Origin: Flagellimonas profundi
GTDB taxonomy: Bacteria > Bacteroidota > Bacteroidia > Flavobacteriales > Flavobacteriaceae
NCBI RefSeq assembly: GCF_017313275.1
Contig: NZ_JAFLNM010000002.1
Location: forward strand, 606,455 to 670,454
Length of the DNA: 64,000 nt
Direction of reading: 5' to 3'
Shown here one piece after another: positions 44,117-54,086 of this stretch. A program made the translations under genes and the position numbers. Every line of letters starts with the position of its first letter. Position 1 is the first letter of the stretch. The notes under the pieces were generated by a model. That model saw only the letters and a program-made list of their open reading frames with translations, was not told the origin of the DNA and did not search any database.

Positions 44117-44587
44117 ATGGCAATCAAGAGTTTTCAAGGCGTAAGGTCTAAGGAAGAGAACAAGAAGAAATACAATGCCCCAATATTGGTGGAGGATTAT
44201 ATGACCAAGAAATTGATCACCTTTTCTCCAGACCAATCCATTCTGGAAGTAATGGAGACTTTTGCCAAACACCATATCTCTGGTGGGCCGGTTCTTGATA
44301 AAAATGGTTTTTTGGTCGGAATCATTTCTGAGGCGGATTGTATGAAGCAGATTTCCGAAAGCCGATATTTCAACCAACCTATTCTGGATAAGAACGTGGA
44401 GCGATTTATGACCAAAAATGTGGAGACCATTCCGCACGACATGTCCATTTTTGATGCTGCCGGTGTTTTTGATAGGCACAATAGGCGTAGGCTGCCTGTA
44501 ATGAAAAATGATATTCTGGTAGGCCAGATCAGCCGAAAGGATATTGTTGTTGCAGCTTTAAAACTCACTTCACATAGTTGGAAGTAG
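44117..44587 (+). CDS. CBS-domain pair protein
   Basis: A 156-residue cytoplasmic protein composed of two CBS domains (about 28-85 and 95-150) with typical motifs (VEDYMTKKLITFSPDQSI; GGPVLDKNGFLVGIISEADC; RFMTKNVETI; RRLPVMKNDILVGQISRKDI). Such stand-alone modules bind adenosyl nucleotides and regulate partner proteins. Convergent with the zinc-ribbon gene, with one base between the stops. Confidence 0.9.
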   Translation: MAIKSFQGVRSKEENKKKYNAPILVEDYMTKKLITFSPDQSILEVMETFAKHHISGGPVLDKNGFLVGIISEADCMKQISESRYFNQPILDKNVERFMTKNVETIPHDMSIFDAAGVFDRHNRRRLPVMKNDILVGQISRKDIVVAALKLTSHSWK

Positions 44588-44588
44588 T

Positions 44589-44942
44589 TTATTCCCTTTT
44601 TACAATCATAAAATAATCGTTGTCGAGCGGTAAATACCCTAGATCGTATACGAAAAAATACGTGCTGCCCTTTTTTGTGGTGTACAGGTTGGTGATGTAC
44701 TCAAAATCAAAACCTTTGTCCAGCAAGCGCATTTTTGTGGTCTTTGTTTTACCGTCCCTAAGGGGAAAGCTGTCCAAAATCCTATAATTCTTGCGAAGCT
44801 TATTGTTGATGTTCCGCACTAGATTTTTGCTATCTCTGTTGAGCAGATTGTTATAGGCATTCCTACAATGGTCGGAACAGTATTTTTGGTCTATACGGCC
44901 CAGTAGCTTTTCACCGCATACCAAACATTTTCTTTCGGGCAT
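44589..44942 (-). CDS. Zinc-ribbon protein (DUF2116-like)
   Basis: A 117-residue protein whose N terminus holds CLVCG and CSDHC (Cys6/Cys9 and Cys22/Cys26), a treble-clef zinc ribbon of the type found in DUF2116 proteins. The rest is basic with strands (ITNLYTTKKGSTYFFVYD). DNA or RNA binding is possible. Confidence 0.8.
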   Translation of the reverse strand: MPERKCLVCGEKLLGRIDQKYCSDHCRNAYNNLLNRDSKNLVRNINNKLRKNYRILDSFPLRDGKTKTTKMRLLDKGFDFEYITNLYTTKKGSTYFFVYDLGYLPLDNDYFMIVKRE

Positions 44943-44951
44943 AGGATAAGA

Positions 44952-45524
44952 TTAGGTAACCACAATATCATACTTTTTTAATAAACCGATTAATCCTTCT
45001 TTGCTGAAACGGGTTTTCTTTAAGTGATTGATGGATGGGTCGATATTAAAATTTATCGCAGAAGTAAAATCAGCTTGCTCTAGTCCGGTACCATCAAATA
45101 AGGCATTTTCAAAATCACAGTTTGGAAACTTGCCTTGTTTTAAAATACTCTCCGAAAAATCGGTTTGATGAAATTTACAACCTTGGAATACGGTACCCGA
45201 TAGGTTTAAACCGTTAAAAGATGCGATAGAAAGATTGCACCCTATAAATTGTAAGGACAACAAAAGTGGGTTGCAGGTTTCAAACTGGACCCCTACCATT
45301 TTGCAATTTTCAAAAGTAGCATCGTTAAAAGTGGTATGGGCAATATTGGCATTGGTGAGATCACAGCCCTCAAAGGTGCAATCCACAAAATTTTGGTTGT
45401 CCAAGTACCCCTTGGAGAACAGGCAGTCCACAAAACGGCAATTTTCGTAATCGCCCTTGGGCAATTTTTGCTGTGTATAATCCTGTTTTGTGAACTCCTG
45501 ATTCGTCCAAAAGGTAGATGCCAT
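44952..45524 (-). CDS. Pentapeptide repeat protein
   Basis: A 190-residue protein formed of imperfect A(N/D)LxX-type repeats: CRFVDCLFSKG, NFVDCTFEGCDLTNANI, TFNDATFENCKMVG, FQGCKFHQTDFSE. It would fold as a right-handed quadrilateral beta-helix. Pentapeptide proteins include DNA-mimic gyrase protectors (Qnr, MfpA), and Qnr-like length is near this one, but the loops and dimer helix cannot be assigned here. The start shares one base with the stop of the VPS10-like gene (TAATG). Confidence 0.85.
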   Translation of the reverse strand: MASTFWTNQEFTKQDYTQQKLPKGDYENCRFVDCLFSKGYLDNQNFVDCTFEGCDLTNANIAHTTFNDATFENCKMVGVQFETCNPLLLSLQFIGCNLSIASFNGLNLSGTVFQGCKFHQTDFSESILKQGKFPNCDFENALFDGTGLEQADFTSAINFNIDPSINHLKKTRFSKEGLIGLLKKYDIVVT

Positions 45525-48500
45525 TACTCTCCTGTTAAAATAATAGCGGGTATGTCCAATGCTTTGAACATGTTGTTGTACTCTTTCATGCCGTTTCCTA
45601 CAATGGCATTTTTCTCATTTTCAAAAGTTTTCCATTCAGACATATTGTCCCTGAAGAGTTCTTTTGCCCCTTCGGTTACTTTGGGCTCGGCCACGTCTAT
45701 AAAACCTCTCAAATGCATAAAATCGGCATTTAGCTTGCTGCTGAAGTTGACTACATCTTGGAAAGTTTTTTGTTTGGGCTGAATCAAATTCTCTTCCCAA
45801 GTATTGATGCGCTCCAAAAGCGCATCGCCTTTCTCCAGCAATTCTTTGGCATTTTCATTGTCCTTGAGCAGTTCCTTATATTTTTTGAGCTGGCTTTTTG
45901 CCATGCGCATTTGGTTGACCGCCTTGTGCATATTCACCAAAGTTTCGTCAATTCGTGTCAAGTAGGACTGTTGTTCTGCATAATCGGCAGCAGTGGCATC
46001 GATCAATGGATCTGCCATTACAACCGCTTTGGTTTCTACTGTTTCATTTTCCATGGATAGGCGAAGTGTGTAGGTGCCTGGTGCCACTCGTGAACTTCCA
46101 TAGCCATCATAGCCAAAAACATTTTCTATAGAAGGTGAGGGTTCACGGTAAAAATCCCAAGTAAATCGGTTGTACCCTTTAGCTGCGGGCAACACCTTTG
46201 GTTTTGAGGGTCCACCAGGCCAACTCTTGAAATCTTTGGGAGCTTGGTTGGTATAGGTTCTGATGACCTTTCCGCCCGAGAGTACTTCCAATTTTAGCTC
46301 GGTGGAATCCAATTTTTTGGGCAGGTAGTAATCGAATGTTACTCCAGATTTAGGGTTCTGGCCCAATCCTGGCACATATTCGTCAGTGCTACCGTTAAAA
46401 ATTCGGTATGATGGTTTAGGTGTTACAATTTGAAGTGAAGTGGCAGGGGTCAAACTATTTTGAATGGCACCTAGATCGTCCAATATCCAAAAAGCCCTTC
46501 CTGCTGTAGCAGCAACCAAATCGTTATCTTGAATGATAAGGTCATTGATCGGAACAACAGGCAAATTCAATTGCAACGGTTGCCAATTTTGCCCGTCATC
46601 CATGTAAACATATAGTCCCGTCTCTGTTCCGGCGTATAACAATCCCTTTTGCTTTTTGTCTTCACGGACAACGCGTGCAAAGGTGTGCTCCCCATCTATT
46701 CCATTGGTGATCTTTGTCCAAGTTTGGCCATAATCCTTTGTTTTGAAGATGTAGGTGTCCAAATCCATGAACTTGTATCGCATTAAGGTAATATAGGCCG
46801 TAGCAGGGTCGTGTGGAGATACCTCAATACTGTTGATGATGCCTTCTTTAATGTTCGGGGGGGTGATGTTCTCCCAAGTTTCACCACCATTTTTGGTAAT
46901 ATGAACCAGTCCATCATCGGAACCTGCATAAAGTAACCCTTGCTCATGTGGCGATTCCACCAAGTACATGATGGTGTTATAGTTTTCACCACCTGCGGCT
47001 TCGTTGGTATATGGTCCACTTCCAGGACCCTGCTTTTCAATTTCGTTTCTTGTAAGGTCTGGGCTTACCACATCCCAGCTATATCCTCCGTCAGTAGTTC
47101 TAAAAACTACGTTACCTGCATGATAAATAGTGTTACGGTCATGGGGTGAACTAATGATGGGAGCATTCCAATTGTAACGGAATTTAAAATCCTTCGGAAT
47201 GTTTCCAAGGCCCAATTCTGGATATTCCTTTATGGGTTTTGCCTCGCGGGAAGCTTTGACCCATTTTTCAATGATTCCCTGATAGCATCCACCGTAAACA
47301 AACTCCGGATTATCAGGGTCAAAGGCCAAATACGCACTCTCGCAACCCGCAACGGCGTACCAGTCTTTCCAATCTATACCACGATCTCTCGTTCTACTTG
47401 CAATGGCTACGGAAGAATTGTCCTGTTGTCCTCCATATACATGGTACGGCACTAAATTATCCGTGATTACGCGGTAAAACTGTGCGGTGGGCTGGTATTG
47501 TTGTGAGCTCCAGCTCATACCACCGTTATTGGACACATTGGCGCCTCCATCATTGGAGTTGACCATAATCTGATTGTTCTCCGGATGTATCCAAAGGTCA
47601 TGATTGTCGCCATGTGGGGTTGAAACGGGGGTAAAGGTTTTGCCACCATCAATGGATTTGGTCACGGGAGCGTTCAGTACATATACGATGTTTTCGTCTT
47701 GGGTGTCGGCGAATATTTCCATGTAGTACCAAGATCGCGCAATATTGATTCGGTTTTTATTGGTCTGTTTCCACGTTTTTCCTGCGTCCACACTTTTGTA
47801 TACGCCACCTTGTTCACCTTCGGCTTCAAGTACGGCATAGACCACATCCGAATTTGCCCTGGAAACGGAGATGCCGGATTTTCCAAATTCTTTGGGTAAA
47901 CCTTTTTCCATTTTGTTCCAGGTAGTCCCTCCGTCGGTGGATTTATAAAATCCAGAGGAGGTTCCTCCAGAAGTAATCGTCCATGGGGTTCTTTCGTGTT
48001 GCCACAGAGCAGCGTACAAAATCAGGGGATTGTTCATGTCCATACTTAGGGACGAAGCTCCAGTGATGTCGTTTACGTAAAGTACTTTTTCCCAAGTTTC
48101 CCCTCCATTGGTAGAACGATAAATACCGCGGTCTTTGGATGGCCCATACTGTGCACCTTGGGCCGCAACAAAAATAATGTCGGGATTGGTGGGGTGAATG
48201 ATCACATCGGAAATATGACGGGTATGATCCAGCCCAATGTGTTTCCAGGTCTTTCCTGCGTCGGTTGATTTGTAAACGCCATCGCCCATTGAGGTCATTA
48301 CGCCACGAGCTGCATGTTCCCCCATTCCAGCGACAACGATGTTGGGATTGGTTTCGGAGACGGCAATGTCGCCTACGGTGCCTGTTTTTAGGAATCCATC
48401 GGAAACGTTTTTCCAAGTGATACCGTCATCGGTAGTTTTCCATATACCACCACCAGTAGATCCCATGTAATAGGTATGGGGCTGTCCTACAACCCCGGTC

Positions 48501-48673
48501 GATGTGACGCTTCGCCCGCCACGGAACGGGCCGATATTTCGCCATTTTAATCCTGGAAAAAGGGAGTCGTTGACTACAATGGAAGGTTGGTCTGATTTTT
48601 TGTTTCTGCGTTGGGCATCCATGGGATGCAATGCCAATAACATGGCACATAAAAGTAGAAGTCTTAGTTTCAC
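45524..48673 (-). CDS. VPS10/sortilin-like exported beta-propeller protein
   Basis: A 1049-residue protein with a signal peptide (ends PMDAQ). Residues about 40-720 contain many Asp-box repeats ([54 protein letters not shown]), giving the ten-bladed propeller of VPS10/xyloglucanase-type proteins; the C-terminal part (from about 790) is a beta-sandwich and a helical bundle. Homologues are common in Flavobacteria, often annotated as glycosyl hydrolase, but no catalytic Asp pair could be placed. Likely periplasmic or surface protein of unknown ligand. Confidence 0.85.
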   Translation of the reverse strand: MKLRLLLLCAMLLALHPMDAQRRNKKSDQPSIVVNDSLFPGLKWRNIGPFRGGRSVTSTGVVGQPHTYYMGSTGGGIWKTTDDGITWKNVSDGFLKTGTVGDIAVSETNPNIVVAGMGEHAARGVMTSMGDGVYKSTDAGKTWKHIGLDHTRHISDVIIHPTNPDIIFVAAQGAQYGPSKDRGIYRSTNGGETWEKVLYVNDITGASSLSMDMNNPLILYAALWQHERTPWTITSGGTSSGFYKSTDGGTTWNKMEKGLPKEFGKSGISVSRANSDVVYAVLEAEGEQGGVYKSVDAGKTWKQTNKNRINIARSWYYMEIFADTQDENIVYVLNAPVTKSIDGGKTFTPVSTPHGDNHDLWIHPENNQIMVNSNDGGANVSNNGGMSWSSQQYQPTAQFYRVITDNLVPYHVYGGQQDNSSVAIASRTRDRGIDWKDWYAVAGCESAYLAFDPDNPEFVYGGCYQGIIEKWVKASREAKPIKEYPELGLGNIPKDFKFRYNWNAPIISSPHDRNTIYHAGNVVFRTTDGGYSWDVVSPDLTRNEIEKQGPGSGPYTNEAAGGENYNTIMYLVESPHEQGLLYAGSDDGLVHITKNGGETWENITPPNIKEGIINSIEVSPHDPATAYITLMRYKFMDLDTYIFKTKDYGQTWTKITNGIDGEHTFARVVREDKKQKGLLYAGTETGLYVYMDDGQNWQPLQLNLPVVPINDLIIQDNDLVAATAGRAFWILDDLGAIQNSLTPATSLQIVTPKPSYRIFNGSTDEYVPGLGQNPKSGVTFDYYLPKKLDSTELKLEVLSGGKVIRTYTNQAPKDFKSWPGGPSKPKVLPAAKGYNRFTWDFYREPSPSIENVFGYDGYGSSRVAPGTYTLRLSMENETVETKAVVMADPLIDATAADYAEQQSYLTRIDETLVNMHKAVNQMRMAKSQLKKYKELLKDNENAKELLEKGDALLERINTWEENLIQPKQKTFQDVVNFSSKLNADFMHLRGFIDVAEPKVTEGAKELFRDNMSEWKTFENEKNAIVGNGMKEYNNMFKALDIPAIILTGE

Positions 48674-48736
48674 GAGAGTGTTGGAATTAGTTAGTCTGTT
48701 AAAGATACTAATTCAACTTCTTCCAATGAAACTAAA

Positions 48737-49228
48737 TTACTTTGCTCTTTTGTAGGCAAAAAGGATTTCCTCTGAGTCACCTTCTTCTTCCACAAGGACC
48801 CAGACATTCATTTGGTCGTCGCTTATTTTTTCCATAGTAAGCCCTTCAAAATACACCTTGTTCGGCTCCACTTTTACCAGTTTAAAATCGATGGTTTTCT
48901 CCTTTTCTTCCCAACCCCTCATATTTCCGTCAAAATGTTTGAGCTGCAGTATAATGGAATCGTCCAATTGTTGGATGTGTCCCGATTCGTAAAAGGAGAC
49001 TTTGTCATCGTTCACCAATCGGAAAACGAACATCATGGAATTGCCCAAGGGGGCACTCCAAATTTCTTCGGCAATACCGCCAAAAGCTTTTCCCTTCCAA
49101 TGGCCTTCTATCCAAGAAACATCCTCCAAACTTGCCTTGGGGGATGGTTGTCCTTCTGTGAGTTGCATGGTTTCTTGCCCAGAAACAAGACCCGCGCTGA
49201 ACATTAAAATAAGTGCAATTGATTTCAT
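48737..49228 (-). CDS. DUF6265 family exported protein
   Basis: A 163-residue protein with a signal peptide (ends VSGQE) and a lipocalin-like DUF6265 core beginning SWIEGHWKGKAFGG and including EEIWSAPLGNSMMFVFRL. Function unknown. It precedes the VPS10-like gene by 63 bases on the same strand. Confidence 0.85.
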   Translation of the reverse strand: MKSIALILMFSAGLVSGQETMQLTEGQPSPKASLEDVSWIEGHWKGKAFGGIAEEIWSAPLGNSMMFVFRLVNDDKVSFYESGHIQQLDDSIILQLKHFDGNMRGWEEKEKTIDFKLVKVEPNKVYFEGLTMEKISDDQMNVWVLVEEEGDSEEILFAYKRAK

Positions 49229-49255
49229 AATTGGTTTTGTTTGATAATTGATTGC

Positions 49256-49954
49256 CTAATTGGACAAAGCGAATTTTACGTTGACGTTGGTCTCCACCTT
49301 TATTTTTTCAAAGTCGATGTCCAAAGGTTGTGCCTGACCCATATCTGCGGAAACGGCTTTCATTTCCATCATGGGAGCTTGGTTGTATCTGGGATAGTAT
49401 TGTGAATTATCTGCGATATGGATGGCCATGCCCACTTTTTGACCTAGTGGTTTGGTCAGGGCCTCAGCTTTTTGCATGGCTTTTTTTACGGCCCTGGTCT
49501 TAAGCTCCAGTTCCAGTTCATCTATTTTGGAATATTCTGTTTTTTCAATACTGGTGTTGGCAATGTCCAATTGTTCGAGTGCCATCATCACTTCCCCCAA
49601 TTCCTTTCCTGAATACACCAAAAGAGAGTATTGTTTGCTTTTGAGCACTTCTTTTTGGCGTAAAAAGTATTTTTTGAAGTTGCTGCTGGCATCCTTGATC
49701 ACGAGTTGCTCGTCTACATCTATTCCCATGGCTTTAAACCGTTCTGCCATTTGGTTTTCCTGTTCTTCCACGGAAACCCGGCCTTTGGTATCCTTTTCTT
49801 GGATAATGATGTTGAGATATATTTTATCAGGGGTTACCATGGTATCCACTCTGGCCTGTGTTTCCAGGTATGGGGTGTCCAGAAAGTTTTTGGTTTGGGC
49901 AAAAATTGTGGTGCTGAATAAAACCGTTACTATAAAAATGATTGCTTTTCTCAT
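49256..49954 (-). CDS. SIMPL (DUF541) domain exported protein
   Basis: A 232-residue protein with signal peptide (ends FAQT). The SIMPL domain is seen in VTPDKIYLNIIIQEKD, KALKSKQYSLLVYSGKE-like middle part and AKKAMQKAEALTKPLGQKVG near the C terminus. Periplasmic or surface; related proteins are linked with oxidative-stress signalling or with cell-surface assembly, without a clear mechanism. Confidence 0.87.
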   Translation of the reverse strand: MRKAIIFIVTVLFSTTIFAQTKNFLDTPYLETQARVDTMVTPDKIYLNIIIQEKDTKGRVSVEEQENQMAERFKAMGIDVDEQLVIKDASSNFKKYFLRQKEVLKSKQYSLLVYSGKELGEVMMALEQLDIANTSIEKTEYSKIDELELELKTRAVKKAMQKAEALTKPLGQKVGMAIHIADNSQYYPRYNQAPMMEMKAVSADMGQAQPLDIDFEKIKVETNVNVKFALSN

Positions 49955-50076
49955 GATGTAATTTTATTAAAGGTATATACTTAAGCCTTATGTTCAAAAC
50001 CTGTGCCGCTTTGTATGTAACCCTTGTGTTAATTAAATTCTCTGGTTAAATGGATTAACTTGAGTACATTGTAGGT

Positions 50077-51213
50077 ATGAAATTTATTTTGGCACCCGAT
50101 AAATATAAAGGCTCCCTTACAGGACGTGAATTTTGTGAAACCGTTGCCCGAGGTATCGGAAAAGTTTTTCCGAACTCGGACATTATACATAGGCCTTTGG
50201 CCGATGGTGGCGATGGTACCATTGATGTGGTCGCTGATTATCTCAATGCCTCAAAAGTTTCTGTTCATGTGAAAGACCCGCTTTTTCGTGAAATCAGTAC
50301 GCAATATCTGCTTTCGGAGGATAAGCAAACTGCTTTTCTAGAAATGTCCGAAGCTTCGGGCTATAAGTTGCTGCAAAAGTCTGAAATGAATTGTATGGAT
50401 ACCACCACCTTGGGAACGGGTGAAATGATTTTGGACGCCCTTGAAAAAGGGGCGAAGAATATTGTTCTGGGGATTGGAGGCAGTGCAACCAACGATGGGG
50501 GCATGGGGATGGCCAAGGCCCTGGGCTATGCGTTCTTGGACGTGGATGGAAACGAATTGGAACCGATAGGGAAGAACTTGGGCGAGGTAAAGAAAATTCA
50601 AAGAGACCAAGTAAACCCTAAGGTATATGATGCTAAAATCCAAGTAGCTTGCGATGTGAACAATCCCTTTTATGGTGAAAATGGTGCGGCCAAAATTTAT
50701 GGGGCACAAAAAGGGGCATCAGCAAAAGAAATAGCGCTTTTGGACAAAGGTTTGGAAAGCTTTGCGGCGGTACTAAAATCCACTTTTGATGTTGATGTCC
50801 AAAACATTTCTGGAGCCGGAGCTGCTGGTGGTGTAGGTGGGGGTGCTGTGGTTTTTTTAAATGCAGAATTGGCCTCTGGTGTGGATTTGGTGATGGAGCT
50901 TGCCAATTTTGATCAAGTTTTGGAAGGTGCCGATTGGGTGATTACGGGCGAGGGACAGTTGGATGGCCAAACCTTTTCCGGAAAAACCATAAATGGAGTG
51001 GTGCAGGCTGCGAAAAAGCATCAGGTTCCCATTGCGGCATTTTGTGGTTCCATTGATGTATCCATAGAAGAAATGCAAGAAATGGGATTGGGTTATGCCG
51101 TTTCCATCTTGAATCAAATAGGAAACCTGGACGATGCCAAGACCAAAACGGTAGAAAACCTGGAATTGGCCAGTTATAATTTCGCCCATTTGCTGAAGTT
51201 GGGCAAAGGCTAG
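50077..51213 (+). CDS. Glycerate kinase (GlxK/GarK family)
   Basis: A 378-residue type II glycerate kinase. The N terminus MKFILAPDKYKGSLTGREF, the motif RPLADGGDGTIDV and GIGGSATNDGGMGMAKALG are diagnostic. GDWV-like ITGEGQLDGQT in the C-terminal part carries the phosphate-binding residues. It phosphorylates D-glycerate to 2- or 3-phosphoglycerate. Convergent with and overlapping a GNAT gene by four bases. Confidence 0.93.
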   Translation: MKFILAPDKYKGSLTGREFCETVARGIGKVFPNSDIIHRPLADGGDGTIDVVADYLNASKVSVHVKDPLFREISTQYLLSEDKQTAFLEMSEASGYKLLQKSEMNCMDTTTLGTGEMILDALEKGAKNIVLGIGGSATNDGGMGMAKALGYAFLDVDGNELEPIGKNLGEVKKIQRDQVNPKVYDAKIQVACDVNNPFYGENGAAKIYGAQKGASAKEIALLDKGLESFAAVLKSTFDVDVQNISGAGAAGGVGGGAVVFLNAELASGVDLVMELANFDQVLEGADWVITGEGQLDGQTFSGKTINGVVQAAKKHQVPIAAFCGSIDVSIEEMQEMGLGYAVSILNQIGNLDDAKTKTVENLELASYNFAHLLKLGKG

Positions 51214-51812
51214 CTCACTTGGTTTTTGCCCAGCTTAAACTCCAACGCTGTTTTTACCGTTTTCCATTCACTGTTTAAAATGGAGTATACCACGGTATCC
51301 CGTAGATTTCCAGAGTCATCAACACGATGGTTTCTCAAAATGCCATCTTGTTTGGCCCCTAAACGGAGAATGGCATTTCTGGACGGATGGTTGTGAAAAT
51401 GGGTGCAGAACTCCACGGCTATGCAGTCGAGGTTTTCAAAAGCATATTTTAGCAAAAGGTACTTGCACTCCGTATTTATTCCTGTTCGCTGCACTTTTTT
51501 CGCGTACCATGTCGCACCGATCTCCACCCGTTTGTTTGTTGCATCCACATTTAAAAAGCGGGTGCTCCCCACAATAGTGTTGGTTTTTTTGTTGATGATG
51601 GCAAAAGGCAATGCATGTCCGGATGCCTGCTGGGATAGGGCAATGTCCAAATAGGAATCTATGGTTTTTGGCGAGGGTACCGAAGTGTACCATAGTTCCC
51701 AAAGTTTTCCGTCCGATGCGGCAAATACCAGATCCACTTTTTGTGATTTCTGCAAGGGGACGAGCTTTACCAATTCGCCTTCCAATTGTATGGGACGTAA
51801 CCAAGAATCCAT
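51210..51812 (-). CDS. GNAT family N-acetyltransferase (RimJ/RimL-like)
   Basis: A 200-residue acetyltransferase. The acetyl-CoA part is visible as IGATWYAKKVQRTGINTECKYLL (the latter replacing Q/RxxGxG/A) and the C-terminal LGAKQDGILRNHRV matches the RimL-like substrate side. Substrate is unknown. A four-base overlap with glycerate kinase lies at the stops. Confidence 0.87.
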   Translation of the reverse strand: MDSWLRPIQLEGELVKLVPLQKSQKVDLVFAASDGKLWELWYTSVPSPKTIDSYLDIALSQQASGHALPFAIINKKTNTIVGSTRFLNVDATNKRVEIGATWYAKKVQRTGINTECKYLLLKYAFENLDCIAVEFCTHFHNHPSRNAILRLGAKQDGILRNHRVDDSGNLRDTVVYSILNSEWKTVKTALEFKLGKNQVS

Positions 51813-51860
51813 AGGTTGAATTTATGGTTCAAATATAAGTTTTAATCGATTGATTAAAAC

Positions 51861-51893
51861 AAAGAAAAAGCCAGGGTTTTCCCCTGGCTTTAC
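51861..51893 (-). terminator. Intrinsic terminator of the gene at 51921-52391
   Basis: AAAGCCAGGG and CCCTGGCTTT pair around TTTTCC-type loop; on the minus strand the stem is followed by TTTTTCTTTG. It lies 28 bases past the stop of the exported hypothetical protein. Confidence 0.85.
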
Positions 51894-51920
51894 ATCAATC
51901 AAAAAACGAAATTATATCAA

Positions 51921-52391
51921 CTATTTCGATTCAAATTCCTCGATAATAAAGAAGTTTTTGTTCTTCTTGTTCACGAGATAGTTGTTTTCCAGCACGTTGT
52001 AGTGCATGGATTTATCATCAACATTGATGTCAAAACCGTCATCGGTCTGTACAACCTCAAAGTCGTTGTTTTCGGTGCCCTTGTATTTAAGTACCATGTA
52101 GTCATCATAGTTTGCATCGGAATCACTGTCAATGGCTACCAATTTCGTCACAAAAGGCGAGGAAAGTTTTCTGTCTTGATTGACCATTCCCTTATCCTTG
52201 TTGTTCAATTTCATGCCATATTTTCTGCGTTCCATCACTTTTACGCTGTACTCTTTTTCAACACCGTTTTCGGATACGGTAAAGGTATTGAGCTGTGTGG
52301 TGGCCTTCATGATCCCAGAGTTTTGGCTTTGCCCATATCCTGCAAAGGCTGTTAAAGTTGCGAATGATAGTATAGTGAATAGCTTTTTCAT
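51921..52391 (-). CDS. Exported hypothetical protein
   Basis: A 156-residue protein with a signal peptide (ends GYGQS) and a beta-rich mature part (TFTVSENGVEKEYSVKVMERRKYG, YDDYMVLKYKG). I do not recognise its family. It follows the dps gene by 53 bases on the same strand and has its own strong terminator. Confidence 0.75.
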   Translation of the reverse strand: MKKLFTILSFATLTAFAGYGQSQNSGIMKATTQLNTFTVSENGVEKEYSVKVMERRKYGMKLNNKDKGMVNQDRKLSSPFVTKLVAIDSDSDANYDDYMVLKYKGTENNDFEVVQTDDGFDINVDDKSMHYNVLENNYLVNKKNKNFFIIEEFESK

Positions 52392-52444
52392 AGTCTTGTT
52401 TTTTGCGGTTAATAAATCAGTTGTGTGAGAGAAATTTATGTTTC

Positions 52445-52939
52445 CTACTTTAGGAAAGAAGTGAACATCCAGTGTCTTTTCTCCAACTCGGTCATAAATT
52501 CAGTCAACATGTTTTCTGTGACAACGTCTCCAGTTTCGAGCGAAGCATTAACGGCATCTAACATGCTATCGTGCAATACTTCGTAATCATGCAGTACTTC
52601 TCTTACCATTTCCAATGGAGAAAGATTTTTATCTTTTTCTTCGATTTTGGAGAGCTCCAATGTTTTCTTCATGGTGAAATTGGTTTTCACACCAAACACC
52701 CGGATACGTTCTGCTACGATATCAATATTTTCTTTTACCGTGTTGTATTCATTTTCAAACTCCTCGTGGAGCTCAAAAAAGTCTGGTCCTTCAATATTCC
52801 AGTGAAAATTTCTCAGTTTATTATAAAATACCTGATAGTTGGCCAATAACGTGTTCAAACTGACCACGATTTCAGCTGTTTCCAAGTAAGTGAATCCTAA
52901 TTTTTTAAATGTTTTATTTTTTGCTTTAATAGCTTCCAT
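52445..52939 (-). CDS. dps: Dps family DNA-protection ferritin
   Basis: A 164-residue Dps. The inter-subunit ferroxidase residues are in NFHWNIEGPDFFELHEEFENEY and DIVAERIRVFG; the Asp/Glu of the second helix is Glu here. The N-terminal extension (MEAIKAKNKTFKKLG) is Lys-rich and could bind DNA. It should store iron and detoxify peroxide in 12-mers. Confidence 0.93.
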   Translation of the reverse strand: MEAIKAKNKTFKKLGFTYLETAEIVVSLNTLLANYQVFYNKLRNFHWNIEGPDFFELHEEFENEYNTVKENIDIVAERIRVFGVKTNFTMKKTLELSKIEEKDKNLSPLEMVREVLHDYEVLHDSMLDAVNASLETGDVVTENMLTEFMTELEKRHWMFTSFLK

Positions 52940-53166
52940 ATAATAGATTTTTGATTTGTTTAGTATAAATGTACAAGTCTATACCCGTGAGGATTGATTG
53001 TAACGATGTAATTCTTAATGCAATAGGTTTTTGAGTAACCTAAACAGGGTGAATCAGTAGAATTAATGCCCTTTCAATAATCATTTTAATAGATATCTTT
53101 TACATTGCACATATAAAAAGATAAGTGTATGTTGCAGAAAACCAATTGTTTAACGTAATTTAACGC

Positions 53167-53466
53167 TTATTGGGATTTGTTTTGGTTTATGGGGTCGATA
53201 TCGTCTCTAATAATGAAACCATTGCAAAGCGATTCGTAGACTTCAGAAGATATGTCGGTCAAATGTTCCTTCTCCTGACCAAATACTTTTTGAGGATTTC
53301 CATGGGTGAAATCTTTTTCCTGAATATATATGGTTTCGCATATATCGTACATTTTTTTACAGAAGCTGAACCTTTTGATGACTTTGTACTTATGGATGGT
53401 TCTAATGTGCATTGGGCAGAGGGTTTTCGGTTGCTCAATTGGACACAGTATTACCTCATAAGTCAC
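53167..53466 (-). CDS. Small hypothetical protein
   Basis: A 99-residue reading frame with codon use like its neighbours (CAA, AAA, ATT, TTT preferred) and a plausible soluble sequence (MTYEVILCPIEQPKTL; KVIKRFSFCKKMYDICETIYIQEKD; EKEHLTDISSEVYESLCNG). It contains six Cys but no recognised zinc motif. A frame on the opposite strand of similar length is hydrophobic and looks like its shadow. No family recognised. Confidence 0.55.
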   Translation of the reverse strand: MTYEVILCPIEQPKTLCPMHIRTIHKYKVIKRFSFCKKMYDICETIYIQEKDFTHGNPQKVFGQEKEHLTDISSEVYESLCNGFIIRDDIDPINQNKSQ

Positions 53467-53547
53467 TTTTAATTAAATACAATTGATTACATACGTTTAC
53501 AAACGAAAACAAATGATTGCAAACCGAATATCTTTTTAGGGTGATTA

Positions 53548-53555
53548 TAAGTTTG
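53548..53555 (+). promoter_or_regulatory. -7 promoter box of ssb
   Basis: TAAGTTTG fits TAnnTTTG exactly and is 55 bases before the ssb ATG at 53611. No TTTG is found at the matching -33 distance. Confidence 0.4.
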
Positions 53556-53610
53556 CCCTGTCGGACTATGAGAGTTTGATTGCAGAATTTTAAACTTAAA
53601 TCTTACTATT

Positions 53611-53943
53611 ATGAATTCACTTAAGAACAAAGTTCAATTGATTGGTAATTTGGGTAATGACCCAGAAATCATCCTTATGGAAAATGGAACCAAATTGGCC
53701 AAGTTTTCTCTCGCTACTAACGAAACCTATAAGAATGCCAAAGGTGAAAAGGTTACGGATACGCAATGGCACAATATTGTGGCGTGGGGAAAGTTGGCGG
53801 AAATCTCCGAAGACTTTTTGTCCAAGGGCAAAGAGGTCATGATCGAGGGCAAGCTTATGAACCGCACCTACGAGACCAACGAAGGCGAGAAAAGATATAT
53901 TACGGAAATCAAGTGCAACGAATTACTGATGCTCGGAAAGTAA
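53611..53943 (+). CDS. ssb: Short single-stranded DNA-binding protein
   Basis: A 110-residue OB-fold SSB (NKVQLIGNLGNDPEI, WHNIVAWGKLAE, GKEVMIEGKLMNRTYE). The disordered linker and acidic C-terminal tip that recruits repair proteins in standard SSBs are absent; the protein ends right after the last beta-strand (CNELLMLGK). It is likely a secondary SSB. Confidence 0.92.
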   Translation: MNSLKNKVQLIGNLGNDPEIILMENGTKLAKFSLATNETYKNAKGEKVTDTQWHNIVAWGKLAEISEDFLSKGKEVMIEGKLMNRTYETNEGEKRYITEIKCNELLMLGK

Positions 53944-54086
53944 GTATATGGAAATTACAACGACTGAAAAGGGGCAACCGTCCCTTTTTTTGGTTTTTGT
54001 GTTAGGGTAAATCCTTTTTAAGTTGTTACATAGTCGAACGCCAGAACTTTTGTAAATGAACAAGGTATTTAGTAAAACTCAAACAA

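Noticed and set aside
45524..48673. Glycosyl hydrolase assignment for the VPS10-like protein
   Set aside because: Asp-box propellers occur in many non-enzymes; I could not locate a catalytic acid pair.
53170..53472. Plus-strand open frame of 100 residues opposite the small hypothetical gene
   Set aside because: Its composition is dominated by Phe, Tyr and Val like a reverse-complement shadow, while the minus-strand frame shows ordinary codon use and a soluble protein.
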